In this document: one piece after another, positions 23,991 through 31,252 of the stretch
Position numbering within the stretch: position 1 is the first letter of the stretch
Layout: each line of letters begins with the position of its first letter
Source: Actinoplanes palleronii
Lineage (GTDB): Bacteria > Actinomycetota > Actinomycetes > Mycobacteriales > Micromonosporaceae
Length of the DNA stretch: 64,000 nucleotides
Assembly: GCF_016862315.1 (NCBI RefSeq)
Contig: NZ_BOMS01000100.1
Coordinates: 1 to 64,000 of the forward strand
Reading direction: 5' to 3'
Notes under the pieces: generated by a model
What the model was told of the DNA's origin: nothing
Seen by the model: the letters and a program-made list of their open reading frames with translations, nothing else
Databases searched by the model: none
Translations under genes and position numbers: made by a program

Positions 23991-24282
23991 TGATTCACTC
24001 CCGTCTTTCACCCGGTACGGGAAAAGGGCACAGAAACAGCCGGTGAACAGCCCGTTCGGCAATTCATCGCAGCCAATCGATCATGGCGCGGTCGAACCTA
24101 ATCGGCGGCGCGCGCGTCCCACAACCCCGTCTTCCGGGCGAACCCGTCAGAAGTCCCGAAATCGCTGGTAGCGCCCCGGTTCCGGAACCGCCGCCCGCGT
24201 GTGACCCCGGCCACCGCCGTCCACACCGGACCGAACCGCGCCTCACCCAACCCACCCCGGCCGGGCGACAGAGTCAGGCCGC

Positions 24283-24339
24283 CCGGCTGGTCCTGAGGGC
24301 TGCTTCAAGCCCCGCGAGACAACCCTCAGCACCAGCCGG
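24283..24339. repeat. Intergenic palindrome, copy D
   Basis: Arms 24283-24299 and 24323-24339 pair at 16 of 17 positions (CCGGCTGGTCCTGAGGG against its complement) around a 23-nt loop. The arm sequence is the core shared with the palindromes in copies A, B and C. It stands alone here, without long terminal repeats, in the 428-bp gap 23991-24418. The rest of that gap shows only a possible promoter near 24,040-24,110. Confidence 0.6.
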
Positions 24340-24418
24340 GGCGTTGCGCGCGGAATGCCGGGTGGGTGGTCGTTTAGCCTGGTGGTTCCGGGTGGGTGGT
24401 CCAGGTGGAGGTGGCCGG

Positions 24419-25030
24419 GTGCCGAGGTTGCTGCGGGTTGTTCCTACCGAGACGTGGCAGCTCGTTCTGGAGTTCGACTCCGGTGCGGTGCGGCTCTTCG
24501 ACTGTTCGGCCGGGTGGCGGGACCGGCCCGGGTTCGACGGGGCGAGGCTCACCTCTCCGGAGACGTTCAAGCACCTCACGTTCAGCGGGGACGGCATCCG
24601 GTGGCCGGGCGGGCCGGCACTCGACGCCGACTACCTGTTCACCGGGTCTCGGGAGGTGAGCGGATCGGAACTCGAGCGCCAGCAGTTGCGGGTCGCCTAC
24701 CGCAACCAGGCGCCGACGCCGGAGCACCCGACGCACCACGTGTACTTCGTCTACGTCGCGCCGTTCGCCGCGAGACCGTTGGTGATCGGTGAGTCCATCA
24801 ACGGCGGGCACGCCGAGATGGGTGGCTCGGCCGCCGTCGACCTGGCCGGGCTGCTCGCCCGGCCGGGCTGGCAGCGGCACTTCGAGCTGGCCGGCTGCGC
24901 CTGGGCCGTGCCGCTGGTCGAGGACGCCGGCCGGGCGGACCGCGCGCGGATCGACGATCTGGTCCGGGAGGTGTGCCGGCGGGCCGACACCGCGGAGTCC
25001 GACGTCGCCGGCTACCACGGCAAACACTAG
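24419..25030 (+). CDS. DUF2442-type N-terminal domain fused to unknown C-terminal domain
   Basis: This 203-aa protein begins with RLLRVVPTETWQLVLEFDSG and continues VRLFDCS, ending its first part with GDGIRWPGGPALDADYLF (residues 1-80). This matches the small DUF2442 fold (V-x-V-x-P...L-x-x-x-F-x-x-G-x-x-(R/K)-x-(F/Y)-D), which is often found beside toxin-antitoxin-type genes. Residues 90-203 are of no family I recognise and contain SINGGHAEMGGS and a W-rich stretch. GTG 24419 follows GGTGGAGGTGG by 5 nt. It is monocistronic; an 8-bp inverted repeat with a 23-nt loop (25033-25071) follows the stop and could end its transcript. Confidence 0.65.
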   Translation: MPRLLRVVPTETWQLVLEFDSGAVRLFDCSAGWRDRPGFDGARLTSPETFKHLTFSGDGIRWPGGPALDADYLFTGSREVSGSELERQQLRVAYRNQAPTPEHPTHHVYFVYVAPFAARPLVIGESINGGHAEMGGSAAVDLAGLLARPGWQRHFELAGCAWAVPLVEDAGRADRARIDDLVREVCRRADTAESDVAGYHGKH

Positions 25031-25119
25031 ACCGGCACCGATGTCTGTTTGCCGACCTCAGGACGGTGCCGCCGGGGAAAGGGGCGTATCACTGAGGTTG
25101 GGCGCAGGAGGTGAGCGGC

Positions 25120-26085
25120 ATGCCGAGGTGGGGCAGGCGTCAGCCGGCGGATCCGGTGGCGCAGATGCGCGCGTACGAGCAGAAGTCGCTGCGTGAGCTG
25201 CTGGACGGTCAGGCCCGCGTCGACCCGCTGTTCCACGCCGTCGCCGAGCTGGTCGCGGCGGACGGGCCGGCCGCCCGGCACGCCGTCGTACAGAAGAATC
25301 CGGACCTTGCCGGTGAGCGTGGCACCGCGGCGCTGGAGATGCTGATCCTGTTCGCCGAGATGACCCAGCTGACCCTGATCACCCCGGAGCTGCGCGAGCT
25401 GCGGTCGTGGCTGGCCGACGGCGCCCGGGCCCCGGCCGAGCCCGCGCCCGCGCCCGCGGAGCCGGCCGAGACGGGGACGCGGGCGGTGCTGGACAGCTTC
25501 GTGGTCGCCGCGATCAACGCGGATCGGACGTGGCTGCGCACCGGTGACGCCGACGAGATCCGGCGGGGTGTGGCGATCTGGGACCAGATGGTCGCCCAGG
25601 ACCTGCTGGCCGGGGAGCCACCGGTGTCGCTGGTCGACGTGCACGTCACCGTGGCCATGCTGCACGGCCGCCTGTACGAGATCGACAAGCAGCCGGCGAG
25701 CCTCCAGCGGGCGTTCCAGCTCCTGCGGCAGGCTGCCGCGCACGTCATCCCGGGCTCGGACACCGACCTGCTGATCCGGCAGCACTCGGCGAACTGGATC
25801 GCCCTGCGGTACACGTTCGACGAGGACCCGGCCGATTTGGATCAGGCGATCGACGACTACACCGAGCTGCTCGACCGCTATCCCGCGGACGCGACCGACG
25901 CGCTGCTGGTGATGGCGAACCTCGGCCGGTTCCGCACCCTGCGCTCGCGGGTCACCGGCTCGGAGGAGGACCGCCGGCGGGGCCTGGAGCTGCTGGAACA
26001 CGCCGCCGGACACCTGCCACCCGACCATCCGGCGCTGCCGCACGTCCAACGGATGATGCTCGCGGCACGCCACCGAGCGCCATGA
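25120..26085 (+). CDS. TPR-like helical protein, first gene of the CHAT operon
   Basis: This 321-aa protein is mostly alpha-helical. Residues 1-105 form one helical unit (RELLDGQARVDPLFHAVAEL), then a P/A/E linker follows (APAEPAPAPAEPAE). The C-terminal part at about 130-320 has TPR-like pairs ending DPADLDQAIDDYTELLDRYP and SEEDRRRGLELLEHAAGHLPPDHP. The latter are the tetratricopeptide style found in actinobacterial CHAT proteins. No membrane segment or enzyme motif is seen. ATG 25120 follows CAGGAG by 9 nt. Its stop overlaps the start of the CHAT gene (ATGA), so the two are translationally coupled. I infer a sensor or adaptor for the CHAT protease. Confidence 0.65.
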   Translation: MPRWGRRQPADPVAQMRAYEQKSLRELLDGQARVDPLFHAVAELVAADGPAARHAVVQKNPDLAGERGTAALEMLILFAEMTQLTLITPELRELRSWLADGARAPAEPAPAPAEPAETGTRAVLDSFVVAAINADRTWLRTGDADEIRRGVAIWDQMVAQDLLAGEPPVSLVDVHVTVAMLHGRLYEIDKQPASLQRAFQLLRQAAAHVIPGSDTDLLIRQHSANWIALRYTFDEDPADLDQAIDDYTELLDRYPADATDALLVMANLGRFRTLRSRVTGSEEDRRRGLELLEHAAGHLPPDHPALPHVQRMMLAARHRAP

Positions 26086-28958
26086 CCGGGCCCAACGCGA
26101 TCGCGCGGCAGCTCGACCGGCAGGCGCCGGCGCTCGTCGGCTTCGTCCGGGCGATGTCACCCGACGAGGCCGAGCAGGCGATGGCCTCCGACGCCGGTCT
26201 GCTCGCCGGCGCCTACGACCACGCCCTCGACGACCTGATCAACAAGGCGGAGTCGGCGCAGCTCAGCGCGCTGGTCCAGCGCCGTGCCCTGCTGCGGATG
26301 CTGCGCGAGGACACCGGCCTGCCCACCGTCCAGCAGCTGTGCCGGATCGCCATCCGGGCCGGGCGCCGCGCCGCCGAGGACCCCGGGACCGCCCTGCTGC
26401 TGTGGCAGCGGGTGACCGCGAACCCGGGGCTGTCCGCGCTGCCGCCGCAGGCCCGGGTGCAGATCTTCAACCAGCTCGGCATCGCGCACGCCCGGGTGCC
26501 GCCGGCCGACGAGCACGAACCCGCCGCACTGTCCGCTTTCGAGCAGGCGGTCGCGCTGGCCGAGGCGTCCGGTGAGGACGCGAGCGAGTTCCGGTTCAAC
26601 GCGGTGGAGGTGCGGCTGCGGATCCGTGATCGCACCGAGCAGGGACCACCCGGCGACGACGTCACGGCCGCCCGGACCGCGGTCGAGCAGGCCATCGGCC
26701 CGGCGCGGCGTACCGGGGCGCTGGTCCATCTCGGTGACGTGCACCGGCTGCGGTTCGCGGCGGACGGTCGTACCGAAGATCTCGAAGCCGCGGCCGTGAC
26801 CCTGCAGGAGGCGTTGCGCGAGGCGCAGCAGGACAAGGAGGGGTGCGAGACCGCGGCCGGCGCACTGCAGCGGCTCGCCAGGGCCGCCTTCCGACGGTAC
26901 GAGGGTGACGGCCGCCTCGACCTGCTCGACCGCGCGGCGGCCCTGATGGAGACGGCGTTGCGGGCCACCCCGGCGAACGCCGCCGAATACCCGCCCCGGG
27001 CCAGCGACCTGGGCATGCTGCTGCGCGAGCGGTTCCAGCACCGTGCCGACCCGGCCGACCTCTGGCGGGCCGTGGAGGCGTTGCGCACCGCGGTGCGGCG
27101 CTCCCCGCCCGGCGACCCGGAGCAGGCCGGTCGGTCGATGAACCTCGGCAACGCGCTGACCCAGCTGTACGAGCTGACCGGCCGGGAGCTACTGCTGGCC
27201 GAGGGCCTGCGCGTGCTCGAGCAGGCGATCGACCGGTTCCCGGCCGGCGACCCGGAACGGGCCGGCTGCATCTCCGCGGTGTCGCGGAACCTGCGCATCC
27301 GGTACGCCCGGCACGGTGACCGCGCCGACCTGGACCGGTCGCTGCGGCTGGACGCCGAAGCCCTCGACGCGGTACCGGCCGGTCGTCCCGAGCGCGCGAT
27401 GCTGCTCTTCAACGCCGCGAACGGCCTGGCCAGGTCCACGGCCCGGATCGACGACAGCTGGCGGAAAGCGGTCACGCTCTGGCGCGAGGGTTCCGCCGAC
27501 GCCGCCGAACGGGATCCCGCGCTGGTCCTCAACGGCGCGCTGAACTGGCTGCCGTCGGCGCTGCGCCGGGACGCGCACGGCGACGCCGTCGAGGCCGCCG
27601 GCCACGCCCAGAACGCGCTGGGCCGGCTGGTCACGGCGCAGGACAACCGGCGCGGGCAGGAGGACTGGCTCAGCGCCGCCCGCCGGCTGCCGGGCTGGGC
27701 GGCGCAGGCCCACCTCGGCGCCGGTGATCCGGAGCGTGCCGTGCTGGCCGTCGAACGGTCCCGGGCGTCGCTGTTCGCCCAGCAGCTGCACCGCTCCGAG
27801 GCCGGGACGCCGGACGTGCCGGCGCTGCACGACCTGGCCCGCCGGGTGGGCCCGTTCGCCTATCTCGTGCCCGCCGACCGCGACCCGCTCGGCCTGGTCG
27901 TCGACGGCGACGGGGTCCGGGCGCTGCCGCTGCCGGAGCTGACCGAGGACGCCGTCACGTCCGCGATGCAGCGGCTCTACCGTGGCTACTTCCACCGGCG
28001 GGCCGACCCGGACGGCTGGCGGGACGTGTTCGACGAGGTGGCCGGCTGGCTGTGGACGGCCGCGATGGGCCCGCTGCTCGACCGGGTGCCCGCCGGTGGG
28101 GTGCTGCAGCTGCTGCCCGGTGGCCTGCTCGGCACGCTCCCGCTGCACGCCGCGTGGACGCCCGACCCGACCCTGGCGACCGGCCGCCGGTATGCGTGCG
28201 ACGAGGCCGTCCTGACCCTGCTGCCCGGCGCTTCGGTGCTGCGCACGGACCGGACCCGCGGGCGGCGCCTGCTCACCGTGGCCGACCCGGCGCCCACGTC
28301 CGAGCCGCCGTTGCGCTGGGCCGCGGTGGAGACCGTGGCCGCGGGCACCGCGTTCGGCACCACTGTCACGCTGCGGGACGCCGACGCCACCCCCGAGCGG
28401 GTGCTGGCTAGGGCCGTGGACGCGGATGTCGTGCATTTCGCCTGCCATGGTCGTACCGAAATGGATTCTCCGCTCGGCAGCGGTCTGGTCCTGGCCGGCG
28501 ACCGGGTCCTGACGGTCGCCGCCCTGCTCGCGGCCGGTATGCCGGTGCGCCTGGTGGTGGCCAGCGCGTGCGAGAGCGCGTTCGTGCATCCGCGGGTGCC
28601 GGACGAGGTGGTCAGCCTGTCCGCCGGGCTGCTCTACGCGGGGGCCGACGCGGTGCTGGCCAGCGGGTTCGCGGTCGACGACCTGACCGCGTTCCTGCTC
28701 ACCACCCGCTTCTACGACCGGTGGCGGCCCGGGGCGACCGGGCCGCAGGCGCTGCGCGAGGCCGCCTGTTTCGTCCGGGACACCACCAACACCGAAAAAC
28801 TCTTTTGGGTACGACAATTGGCCGCCGAAGGCTGGCCGCACGCGGTGACCGAGGCGCTGGCCGGCCCGCTCGGGATCGAGTCACCGGGCGAGCGTTCGTT
28901 CGCCGCGCCCGCCGACTGGGCGGCCTTCACCTGGTGGGGATCCCATGTCCGAGCCTGA
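26082..28958 (+). CDS. TPR-CHAT caspase-like protease
   Basis: This 958-aa protein has TPR-type helical repeats over about 90-600 (for example EDLEAAAVTLQEALREAQQ, DPADLWRAVEALRTAVRRSP) followed by a C-terminal CHAT domain (about 620-958). The catalytic dyad is visible. His lies in VVHFACHGRTE (near 788), and Cys lies in VVASACESAF about 40 residues later. The ends SAGLLYAGADAVLASGF and FYDRWRPG complete the CHAT signature. CHAT proteins are clan CD peptidases related to caspases and separase. In bacteria they serve as effectors in conflict systems, including gasdermin activation and Craspase. Its start overlaps the TPR gene by 4 nt and its end overlaps the next gene by 14 nt. Confidence 0.9.
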   Translation: MTGPNAIARQLDRQAPALVGFVRAMSPDEAEQAMASDAGLLAGAYDHALDDLINKAESAQLSALVQRRALLRMLREDTGLPTVQQLCRIAIRAGRRAAEDPGTALLLWQRVTANPGLSALPPQARVQIFNQLGIAHARVPPADEHEPAALSAFEQAVALAEASGEDASEFRFNAVEVRLRIRDRTEQGPPGDDVTAARTAVEQAIGPARRTGALVHLGDVHRLRFAADGRTEDLEAAAVTLQEALREAQQDKEGCETAAGALQRLARAAFRRYEGDGRLDLLDRAAALMETALRATPANAAEYPPRASDLGMLLRERFQHRADPADLWRAVEALRTAVRRSPPGDPEQAGRSMNLGNALTQLYELTGRELLLAEGLRVLEQAIDRFPAGDPERAGCISAVSRNLRIRYARHGDRADLDRSLRLDAEALDAVPAGRPERAMLLFNAANGLARSTARIDDSWRKAVTLWREGSADAAERDPALVLNGALNWLPSALRRDAHGDAVEAAGHAQNALGRLVTAQDNRRGQEDWLSAARRLPGWAAQAHLGAGDPERAVLAVERSRASLFAQQLHRSEAGTPDVPALHDLARRVGPFAYLVPADRDPLGLVVDGDGVRALPLPELTEDAVTSAMQRLYRGYFHRRADPDGWRDVFDEVAGWLWTAAMGPLLDRVPAGGVLQLLPGGLLGTLPLHAAWTPDPTLATGRRYACDEAVLTLLPGASVLRTDRTRGRRLLTVADPAPTSEPPLRWAAVETVAAGTAFGTTVTLRDADATPERVLARAVDADVVHFACHGRTEMDSPLGSGLVLAGDRVLTVAALLAAGMPVRLVVASACESAFVHPRVPDEVVSLSAGLLYAGADAVLASGFAVDDLTAFLLTTRFYDRWRPGATGPQALREAACFVRDTTNTEKLFWVRQLAAEGWPHAVTEALAGPLGIESPGERSFAAPADWAAFTWWGSHVRA

Positions 28959-29319
28959 CCCGGTGGCCGACGCCGCCCGGGCCGTCCGCTCCCAGCTCGA
29001 CCGGCTCTTGCCGGCCGACCAGGCCGCGGCCGCCGCGACCGAGCTCGACGCGGTCCTGCGGCGCACCGACCGCGGCGAGGCGACCGGCCCGGATCTGCTG
29101 GCGGTCCTGCGCCGCCGGGAGCCGACCCGGGTGGCCGCGCTGTCGCTGCTGCGCGGTGAACGGGCCGCCGCCTACCGGCCGTTGCTCGGCGCCGCGCTCG
29201 ACGTCGGCGGCCGCTACGTCTGCCCGCGGATCAGCTGCCCGGAGACCGGCGACCGGCTCGACGACAGCGAGCCGGTGCCGCGCTGCCCGGTGCACGGCGT
29301 CACGATGCTGCGGGCCTGA
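28945..29319 (+). CDS. Small cysteine-rich (zinc-ribbon-like) protein in the CHAT operon
   Basis: This 124-aa protein has an N-terminal helical part (residues 1-80, AVRSQLDRLLPADQAAAAAT) that could be an adaptor or effector-associated domain. The C-terminal tail has YVCPRISCPETG...PRCPVHG, with Cys-x5-Cys and a later Cys-x-x-His, suggestive of a zinc ribbon. I recognise no named family. The start lies 14 nt inside the CHAT gene, and the membrane protein gene follows after 2 nt, so it belongs to a tightly packed operon. A role as partner or substrate of the CHAT protease is inference from position only. Confidence 0.7.
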   Translation: MSEPDPVADAARAVRSQLDRLLPADQAAAAATELDAVLRRTDRGEATGPDLLAVLRRREPTRVAALSLLRGERAAAYRPLLGAALDVGGRYVCPRISCPETGDRLDDSEPVPRCPVHGVTMLRA

Positions 29320-29321
29320 GG

Positions 29322-30215
29322 ATGCTGTCCGGGTTCGTCAGCGGCCTCGGCGGCAAGCTGGCCGACCAGTGGGCGGCCCGGCTGCTCACCCCGGCCCTGG
29401 TGTTCTGGCTGGCCGGTGCGCTGGCCTGGGCCGGTGACGCCGCCACGCTGCGGGCCCGCGGGCACGCGTTCACCCGGCTCACCGGCACCGAGCAGGTGCT
29501 CTGCCTGGTCGGCGGGCTGCTGCTGGTCGCGGCGAGCACGGCGGTCGCCGAACGGGTCACCCCGACGTTGCTCAGCTGGCTGGAGGGGTACTGGCCGGCC
29601 GGTCGCCCGCGCTGGCTGTGGAACCGGCTGGTCGCACTCGCCCGCCGTCGCCGCCACCGCTGGCGCGACCAGTGGGGCCGGCTGCGGCGCACCGGCGAAC
29701 GGACCGCGCACGACCGCACCCGGGAGGGAGTGCTGGCCGGGCGGCTGCACCGGATGCCGCCGGAGGACGCGCTGATGCCGACCCTGCTCGGCAACACGCT
29801 GCGCGCTGCCGAGCTGCGCACCGCCCGCCGGTACGGCCTCGACCCGGTCATCGCCTGGCCACGGCTGTGGCCGCTGCTGTCCGAAACGGCCCGGCAGGAC
29901 ATCACCGGGGCCCGGGCCCAGCTCGACGCGGCCGGCCGGGCCGTGCTGTGGGCGGTCGCGGCCGCGGTCTGGGCGACCCTGGTCTGGTGGCTGGTGTTCC
30001 CGGCGCTGCTGGCCGCGGTGGCGATCTACCGCGCGTCGGCGCTACCGGCCGCCGCGATCTACGCCGACCTGGTCGAGGCGGCCTTCGACACCCAGCGGTT
30101 CGCGCTCTACGAGGCGCTGCGCCTCCCGCCACCGTCCACTCCGGACGACGAGCCGGCGGCCGGGCGGGCGCTGACCGCGTACCTGTGGGAGGGCTTCACC
30201 CCACCGGCACCGTGA
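29322..30215 (+). CDS. Membrane protein in the CHAT operon
   Basis: This 297-aa protein has hydrophobic segments at about 22-40, 60-78 and a long one at 208-240 (WAVAAAVWATLVWWLVFPALLAAVAIYRASAL would span one or two helices). Between the second and third lies a very basic amphipathic stretch (RRRRHRWRDQWGRLRRTGER, about 108-128) and a soluble helical region. No family is recognised. It starts 2 nt after the cysteine-rich protein. As the membrane component of a protease operon it might be the target that is cleaved to kill or signal, or an anchor for the complex; both ideas are speculative. Confidence 0.7.
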   Translation: MLSGFVSGLGGKLADQWAARLLTPALVFWLAGALAWAGDAATLRARGHAFTRLTGTEQVLCLVGGLLLVAASTAVAERVTPTLLSWLEGYWPAGRPRWLWNRLVALARRRRHRWRDQWGRLRRTGERTAHDRTREGVLAGRLHRMPPEDALMPTLLGNTLRAAELRTARRYGLDPVIAWPRLWPLLSETARQDITGARAQLDAAGRAVLWAVAAAVWATLVWWLVFPALLAAVAIYRASALPAAAIYADLVEAAFDTQRFALYEALRLPPPSTPDDEPAAGRALTAYLWEGFTPPAP

Positions 30216-30232
30216 TCGATATCCTGCCGGTC

Positions 30233-30838
30233 ATGCAGCGGCAGATCATCACCATGGTGTTGTGTGGGCTCGTCCTCACCGGTTGCGACGCCGGCACCAC
30301 CACCAGCACCGACAGCGCACCCGAGGCGAAAGCCAGCACCGCGGCCGCGCCCCGCCCGATGCAGGCCCGCTGGTGGGAGTGGGCCAGCGCCGAGCCGGAG
30401 GCCACCAACCCGGTCGCCGACACCACCGGCGAGCAGTGCGCGCGCAACCAGCCCGACGACGTCTGGTTCCTGGCCGGCACGTTCGGTGGCAAGGTGCGGC
30501 GGGCGTGCGCCGTACCGGCCGGTCGGCCGCTGGTCGTGCCCGCGATCAACCGGGTCGGCGACTCCGAGGCGGACTGCGCCGACTTCATGGCCGGCGCCAA
30601 GGGCAGCGTCACCCTCGACGGCGCCGACGTGCCGATGGACCTGATCGACCACGAGCAGGTCACGTACACGGCCGGCCCGGACAACCCGGTGAGCGGCACC
30701 GCCGGGGAGACGACGGGCGTGGGCTGCGGGCTGTGGGGCCGGATCGACGCCCCGTCCCCCGGCAAACACACCGTCGTCGTGCACGGCACCTCCGGAACGT
30801 TCACCGTCGACGCGACGTACACGCTGACCGTGGCGTAG
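30233..30838 (+). CDS. Lipoprotein of unknown function
   Basis: This 201-aa protein has a lipoprotein signal: a short n-region, a hydrophobic core and lipobox LTGC with Cys at 18. A T/S/A-rich linker (20-45) and a globular part with four cysteines follow (QCARN, RACAVP, ADCADF, VGCGLWG), probably two disulfides. The C-terminal beta strands (HTVVVHGTSGTFTVDATYTL) look like an immunoglobulin-type edge. ATG 30233 is preferred because a -10-like TATCCT (30220-30225) ends exactly 7 nt before it, the geometry of a leaderless mRNA. It may therefore have its own promoter and may not belong to the CHAT operon. GTG 30212 would couple it to the membrane protein instead. Confidence 0.75.
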   Translation: MQRQIITMVLCGLVLTGCDAGTTTSTDSAPEAKASTAAAPRPMQARWWEWASAEPEATNPVADTTGEQCARNQPDDVWFLAGTFGGKVRRACAVPAGRPLVVPAINRVGDSEADCADFMAGAKGSVTLDGADVPMDLIDHEQVTYTAGPDNPVSGTAGETTGVGCGLWGRIDAPSPGKHTVVVHGTSGTFTVDATYTLTVA

Positions 30839-30857
30839 TCCCGCAGCCGGCCGGTTC

Positions 30858-30996
30858 CCCGGCTGGTCCACGGGGGTGTCTCGCGGGCCCGGAAGGACCC
30901 CTGAGAACCAGCCGGGACCGCGACCGGCGAGCGGTTCTCCGGCTGGCGCGCAGGGGTGTCTCGGGGGCCGGGAGGGACCCCCGAGAACCAGCCGGG
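30858..30996. repeat. Two tandem intergenic palindromes, copies C1 and C2
   Basis: C1 (30858-30917) and C2 (30939-30996) each have the core CCGGCTGG...GGGGTGTCTC against GACCCC...GAGAACCAGCCGG, the same as in copies A, B and D. After C2, the sequence TCGTCGTACCCAAAAGG (31015-31031) resembles the right outer end of elements A and B (CGTACCGAA). This may therefore be a shortened or rearranged long element. Together with the interrupted tRNA it fills 30839-31252. Confidence 0.6.
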
Positions 30997-31094
30997 GGCG
31001 GTCGCGGCGGGCTTTCGTCGTACCCAAAAGGGGTTTTGGGGTTGGGGAAACTCGATGGCTGGGGTAGTCGGGGGCGTGCGAGGATCTCGTCCTG

Positions 31095-31222
31095 GGGTCG
31101 CTAGCTCAGTTGGTAGAGCATCCGGGATGTAGTGCACTCGCCCTCCGCCGTCGTGCGGGCATGGGTGCGCTTCCTTCTCATTAGGGATCGGAAGGTTCGG
31201 GGTTCGAGTCCCCGGCGGCCCA
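31095..31222 (+). tRNA. tRNA gene interrupted by an insertion in the anticodon loop (intron-like or pseudo-tRNA)
   Basis: All arms except the anticodon loop are intact. The acceptor GGGTCGC (31095-31101) pairs with GCGGCCC (31215-31221), with discriminator A at 31222. The D arm is GCTC...GAGC (31104-31119). The anticodon stem TCCGG (31121-31125) pairs with TCGGA (31188-31192). A five-base variable loop AGGTT follows. The T arm CGGGG-TTCGAGT-CCCCG lies at 31198-31214. Between the anticodon stem halves lie 62 nt instead of 7, and this insert folds into an imperfect GC-rich hairpin (31133-31170). No anticodon can be assigned and CCA is not encoded. It may be a dead tRNA or an unusual interrupted one. 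Confidence 0.55.
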
Positions 31223-31252
31223 CTCACACCTTTCATCGGGACGGGGGAGCAC

